Shown here piece after piece: positions 60,400-64,000 of a stretch of DNA of 64,000 bases; the first letter of the stretch is position 1, and each line of letters starts with the position of its first letter. The translations under genes were made by a program, and so were the position numbers. This DNA is from Pseudomonas sp. A34-9 (lineage in GTDB: Bacteria; Pseudomonadota; Gammaproteobacteria; Pseudomonadales; Pseudomonadaceae): the NCBI RefSeq assembly GCF_029543085.1, contig NZ_CP119967.1, positions 3,560,501 to 3,624,500 on the forward strand, read 5' to 3'. A model generated the notes under the pieces. It made no database searches and was not told where the DNA came from. It saw nothing but the letters and a program-made list of their open reading frames with translations.

Positions 60400-60897
60400 T
60401 CATTGCGACCTAGCGGCAACGGTTTCGACTTCGATCAAGGCACCGGGCAACACCAGTCCGGCCACTTGCACGGTGGTTCGCGCGGGTTTCAGCGGTTGTT
60501 GTTCGGTACCGAAAAACTCGCGGAAGGCCACTTGCAGCCCGTCGAAATCCAGCTTGCCGCCCAACGCCGGATCGCCCACCAGATAGATCCGCAGTTGCAC
60601 CACGTCGGCCAGTTTCAACCCCTGGCTCGCCAGAATGCTCTCGACCTTGCGCAGCACCACGCGGGTCTGCGCTTCGGTATTGCCGACGGCACGCACCTGA
60701 TCTTTCGGGGCTTTGGGATCGACCGGATCGGGGAGCAGGCCCGAGAGATACGTGACCTCGGTATTCGCGGCGAGCGTCACCGATTGCAGGATCGGTGAGT
60801 TGGGGTACGTGGACGGCACCCGCGAAATCGAAGCGGCCAGGGTGTTGCTGGCCGCAAAGAGGATCCCCATCCCCAACAAAGTTTTTTTCAAAGACAT
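60400..60897 (-). CDS. Secreted RidA/YjgF-family protein
   Basis: The protein has 165 residues from MSLKKTLLGMGILFAASNTL. Unlike cytosolic RidA it has a signal peptide (cleavage near TLAAS). The fold shows VTYLSGLLPDPVD, AQTRVVLRKVESILASQG, ADVVQLRIYLVGD and PARTTVQVAGLVLPGALIEV. RidA hydrolyses reactive enamines/imines released by amino-acid oxidation. Its gene follows the exported amine-oxidase gene, which makes such imines, so a periplasmic detoxifying role is likely. Confidence 0.85.
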   Translation of the reverse strand: MSLKKTLLGMGILFAASNTLAASISRVPSTYPNSPILQSVTLAANTEVTYLSGLLPDPVDPKAPKDQVRAVGNTEAQTRVVLRKVESILASQGLKLADVVQLRIYLVGDPALGGKLDFDGLQVAFREFFGTEQQPLKPARTTVQVAGLVLPGALIEVETVAARSQ

Positions 60898-60988
60898 GCA
60901 AAGACACTCCAAGGTTGTTTAATGCCAGCCTCGGAGGTCCGCTACCTGGCAAATCGTGTGTGGCTGTTTGAATGAAAGCGCGGCTTTT

Positions 60989-62566
60989 TCAGGCCGTTTG
61001 CTTGATAGGCGAGCCTTGCGCCCGCTCGAAAAGATTGCGCACTACCCGCCGCGCCGCACCGGCCGCCGCTTCCTGCCAGATCCCCACGCCGCTGTGCGCC
61101 AGGCCGTCACTGGTCAGGTACACCCGACCCTGCGGTTGGTTGAGCAAGCTGTAATCGGGATCGGCCACTTCGTGATTGATCCACGGACCAAGGTTGTACG
61201 GAATTTTCGCCCAGGCAATGGCCAAGGGTTTGCGCAGTTCATGGCTGTGGCCGGGGTGCAGCAATTCAACGGCCTGACGGGAAATCGCTATCTGCTGATC
61301 AAGGCTTTTCTCGCCGAACTTGCGCGCCGTTTCGCCATTGTTATAAGCCGCCACCAACACCCCTTGCGCCTGGTTGAAACCACCGCTGGGGTACCACAGG
61401 CCCGAAGCTTCCTGATTGATAAATGACAGCCCGCCGTAAATCTGATAATCGCTTTCCCAGAAGCGTCGCGACTGCCAGGCGACTTTGTTCGCGTAGCCGA
61501 ATTGCACGGCGGCGATGGCTTGGCGCACCGGTGCCGCGAGGTTGCTGTCGATCTTCGCCAGCAGTGGCAGCGGCAACGCGCTGATCACGTAATCAGCACG
61601 AATTTTTTGTTCGTGGCCACTGCGTCGGTCCAGATAAGCGACCTCGACGAAGTCCGGTTGATTAGTGATCGAGCGCACTTCGGCGTTCAGGCGTAGCGCT
61701 GCTTTCAGGTGCCGCGCGAAGGCCTTGGGAATGCGGTCCATACCGCCCACCGGCTGAAACATGGTCGGCGAAAATTCCGGGTATTCATCAATCATCAACG
61801 CGGTGGTCAACGCCGGGTTGAGCAACGTCTGCAACGGCAGCGGATCTTTTTTCTGTGCGAGTTGATCACCGGCGCCCGGCCATACCTTGTACCCGGAGCG
61901 AGCAGAACCGACGTACTCGAGTTTGTCCGAGAGATCGCCCCAGGTCTTGAGGAAACTCAGCAGGTTGCTGCGGTCTTCGAGGCTGAGTTCCTGATCCAGC
62001 GCGTGGCGATTGACCGCTTTTGCCAGCAGCTCGGAGAAGTGTCCACGGCTGTCGTTCACGGCTTGGCGAATCTGGATCGCCGGTTGATTCAGGTCGGGTC
62101 GCACCAGTGCGTTGCGGCTGGTGTTGACCAGCACTTCCAGCTCCACCCCGAGCTCGCGGCAATAGCCGAGCATCAACTGATGATGGCTAGGCAGGCGACC
62201 GGGGCCGGCGTTGAGGTAGAAGCCGTTGTCGAAGTCCGCGACCTGCACGCTGCCGTCGGTGTACTCGACACGATCACCCCCGCGTACCGTCCAGTTGCGT
62301 CCGCCAACACGATCACGGGCCTCCAGCAGCGTGACGTTGAAACCGGCCTTTTTCAGCTCATAGGCGCTGACCAGGCCGCCGATGCCGGCACCAATCACCA
62401 CCACGCTGGCACCTTGACCAACACGGGCGGTGGGCAACGCGGCGTAGTTCTCCGCAGCGGCCTGCGCCGTGTCGGTCACACCGAGCATGCCCATCACCGC
62501 GGAGGCCGCCTGAAGACCGCCGACGGCGGCGACACGGGCGATCAATTGTCTTCTGGTCAATGGCAT
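60989..62566 (-). CDS. Tat-exported flavin amine/L-amino-acid oxidase
   Basis: The protein has 525 residues. The twin-arginine motif TRRQLIARVAAVGG is at residues 4-17. The dinucleotide site SVVVIGAGIGGLVSAYELKK is followed by the ADP-ribose acidic residue in LLEARDRVGGRNW. The substrate-binding region includes FSPTMFQPVGGMDRIPKAF, and the C-terminal FAD motif reads RVYLTSDGLAHSGVGIWQEA. It would oxidise a free amino acid or amine to an imine, with release of peroxide, in the periplasm. The RidA gene lies downstream. Confidence 0.85.
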   Translation of the reverse strand: MPLTRRQLIARVAAVGGLQAASAVMGMLGVTDTAQAAAENYAALPTARVGQGASVVVIGAGIGGLVSAYELKKAGFNVTLLEARDRVGGRNWTVRGGDRVEYTDGSVQVADFDNGFYLNAGPGRLPSHHQLMLGYCRELGVELEVLVNTSRNALVRPDLNQPAIQIRQAVNDSRGHFSELLAKAVNRHALDQELSLEDRSNLLSFLKTWGDLSDKLEYVGSARSGYKVWPGAGDQLAQKKDPLPLQTLLNPALTTALMIDEYPEFSPTMFQPVGGMDRIPKAFARHLKAALRLNAEVRSITNQPDFVEVAYLDRRSGHEQKIRADYVISALPLPLLAKIDSNLAAPVRQAIAAVQFGYANKVAWQSRRFWESDYQIYGGLSFINQEASGLWYPSGGFNQAQGVLVAAYNNGETARKFGEKSLDQQIAISRQAVELLHPGHSHELRKPLAIAWAKIPYNLGPWINHEVADPDYSLLNQPQGRVYLTSDGLAHSGVGIWQEAAAGAARRVVRNLFERAQGSPIKQTA

Positions 62567-62777
62567 TCAAGCGCTCCCTGCCTGGCGGATAGATAGTGCA
62601 TTCGGTTATAGCCCGGCAACTTGTACAGTCACTTGGGTCTATGCGAAGCCATCCTAGGGGGCACTCTTTAATAAGAGAAATACATTTTAAGCATATGCAA
62701 ATATTAATTTGTGTCATATTCGGCGCAGGTGATTCTGCGGCGATTGCATAGTCACATCGTCAGTCGATTCAACCCGA
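62567..62777. promoter_or_regulatory. Upstream region of the oxidase gene
   Basis: This is an AT-rich 211-base gap between the dipeptidase stop and the oxidase start, a probable promoter for the oxidase-RidA-receptor-SBP unit. I see no defined operator. Confidence 0.35.
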
Positions 62778-63977
62778 TCAATGTCTGCGCTGCGCCTCGC
62801 TCAGCACCCGCAGCAAATTCCCGCCCCAGATCTTTGCCACATCCCTTTCGTTGTAACCCGCCGCCAGCAAGCGCTCGGTAATTCGCGGCAACTGCGACAC
62901 ATCGCTCAAGCCTTGCACCCCGCCGCCGCCGTCCCAGTCAGCACCGATCCCGACATGGTCGGCGCCGACGACTTGCAGAATGTGCAGCAGGTGCTTGATG
63001 AAATCATCAAGGTTTGCTTGCGGTTGCGGGTAGCGGTTTTCGACCTCGTGGATACGCGCTGCCAGGTCCGCCACCTCGGCCGGGCTCAGGCTCGCCGCCA
63101 GTCGAAACTCGCGATACAGCGGGCCCAGCGCCTTGTCGCGCTCGGGGTTGGGCTCGTGGTTGATCAAGTCACCGGGAAAGCTGTTGACCTGCACCACACC
63201 GCCCTTCGCCGCCAACCGGCGCAAGCGCTGGTCGTCGAGGTTGCGTGGGTGCGCCGTGATCGCCCGACTGCTGCTGTGCGAAGCAATGATCGGGGCACTG
63301 GATAGCTCCAGCACTTGGTCAAACACCTGGTCCGAGGCGTGCGAGACATCGAGCAAAATCCCCTGCCGGTTGGCCTCCACCACCAGGGCTCGACCGGCCG
63401 GGCTCAAGCCGTGCCATTGCGGCAACGCGGTGGCTGAATCGGCGAAATCGTTGTTGGCCGCATGCACCAGCCCAAGCATGCGCAAACCCAGTCGGTAATA
63501 GGTCTGCAATCGTTGCAGATCAGCCGCCAGCGGCTCGGCGTTTTCCATGCTGATAAACACCACCCGCTGCTGGCGCGCGACGATGGCCGGTACGTCTTCG
63601 GCGCGCAACGCCAAGGCAAAATCCTTGGGGTGCGCCGCTACCATGTCGCGAATGCGGGTGATCACCGCCAGGCCATGCTCGCTGGCCAGTGTCCGGCCTT
63701 CGGCGGTGAGTGGACCCTGCGGGGTGAATATCGCCCAGAAGCCACCGTCCAGCCCGCCCTCCTTCATGCGCGGCAAGTCCACTTGGGACAGGTCGGTGTC
63801 GAAGCTGTGCCGCTGGGTGATGTCCCAATCGGGACGCGCCAGTTGCATCGGAGTGTCGAGGTGGCTATCGAGGACGGTGAGACGCTGGTGAAGTTGCGTA
63901 ACGGTTTCCCCGGCGTGGGTGAAAGCGCTGATCAGGCACAACAGCACTGCGCAACAGCGCGCAAAAGAAGTGAGCAT
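62778..63977 (-). CDS. Membrane dipeptidase (peptidase M19), exported
   Basis: The protein has 399 residues from MLTSFARCCAVLLC. GGGAGG near the ATG and a signal peptide ending THAGE support the start. The zinc site motif is DSHLDTP, followed by DLPRMKEGGLDGGFWAIF, a SHASDQVFDQVL segment, IIASHSSSRAI and the terminal HVGIGADWDGGGGVQG. The family hydrolyses dipeptides, including D-residue or unusual ones, in the periplasm. It could release amino acids for the adjacent oxidase. It lies at the right edge of the window, and genes further upstream are not seen. Confidence 0.9.
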   Translation of the reverse strand: MLTSFARCCAVLLCLISAFTHAGETVTQLHQRLTVLDSHLDTPMQLARPDWDITQRHSFDTDLSQVDLPRMKEGGLDGGFWAIFTPQGPLTAEGRTLASEHGLAVITRIRDMVAAHPKDFALALRAEDVPAIVARQQRVVFISMENAEPLAADLQRLQTYYRLGLRMLGLVHAANNDFADSATALPQWHGLSPAGRALVVEANRQGILLDVSHASDQVFDQVLELSSAPIIASHSSSRAITAHPRNLDDQRLRRLAAKGGVVQVNSFPGDLINHEPNPERDKALGPLYREFRLAASLSPAEVADLAARIHEVENRYPQPQANLDDFIKHLLHILQVVGADHVGIGADWDGGGGVQGLSDVSQLPRITERLLAAGYNERDVAKIWGGNLLRVLSEAQRRH

Positions 63978-64000
63978 GCATGCCCTCCCTGGCAAGTGTC

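Overview
The window is a Pseudomonas chromosome, most likely of the P. fluorescens group. The evidence is high-GC coding sequence, several families of Pseudomonas-type REP palindromes, and gene blocks that match, from memory, P. aeruginosa PA4129-PA4134 and PA0691-PA0699. No database search was possible. Family names come from reading motifs, architecture and gene order.

Layout. (1) 1-9901 is core-like. It holds a DUF3313 lipoprotein, a membrane protein, a siroheme nitrite/sulfite reductase with its DUF934 partner, an orphan CcoN (cbb3 oxidase subunit I) with a CcoQ-like peptide, an Asp/Glu racemase, an acetyltransferase and a LysR regulator. (2) 10063-19102 is a nine-gene minus-strand operon: PhdA-like protein, TpsB outer-membrane transporter (PdtB-like), a LamG-ExbB fusion, ExbD, TonB, a putative porin, a coiled-coil protein, YbjN and PpiC. 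A candidate PHO box lies upstream, and no TpsA exoprotein gene is present. (3) 19331-29797 holds a Tat/lipoprotein redox trio (cytochrome c, FAD oxidase, PLP enzyme), GapN, a FUSC protein, an EamA transporter with a nearby Lrp-type regulator, a YceK-like lipoprotein, a mono-heme protein and a BI-1/YccA protein.

(4) tRNA-Ser(TGA) at 29920-30007 is the attachment site for two tandem islands, marked by three copies of the tRNA 3' end (29948, 43706, 51974). Island 1 (30008-43766) is a reduced, phage-derived element. It has a tyrosine integrase, DUF4224 protein, holin, Q-type antiterminator, cytosine methyltransferase and small phage genes, but no structural genes. AT-rich reverse-strand cargo genes interrupt it: two membrane/coiled-coil proteins, a DUF2971 protein and a RelA/SpoT-domain protein. 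These are candidate anti-phage systems. Island 2 (43767-52030) has no integrase. It carries an aldehyde dehydrogenase with a divergent LysR, a BdlA-like PAS-PAS-MCP sensor and a diguanylate cyclase. A 964-bp inverted repeat carrying a VOC gene and a small membrane protein gene links the two islands.

(5) 52204-63977 is entirely on the minus strand. Its core is a putative natural-product operon: a 2OG-Fe(II) oxygenase, a tRNA-dependent cyclodipeptide synthase of the XYP type, an MFS exporter and an LLM flavin monooxygenase. Upstream on the same strand are a periplasmic dipeptidase, a Tat-exported amino-acid/amine oxidase, a secreted RidA, a TonB receptor and an SsuA-like binding protein. This region is the best candidate here for an undescribed system.
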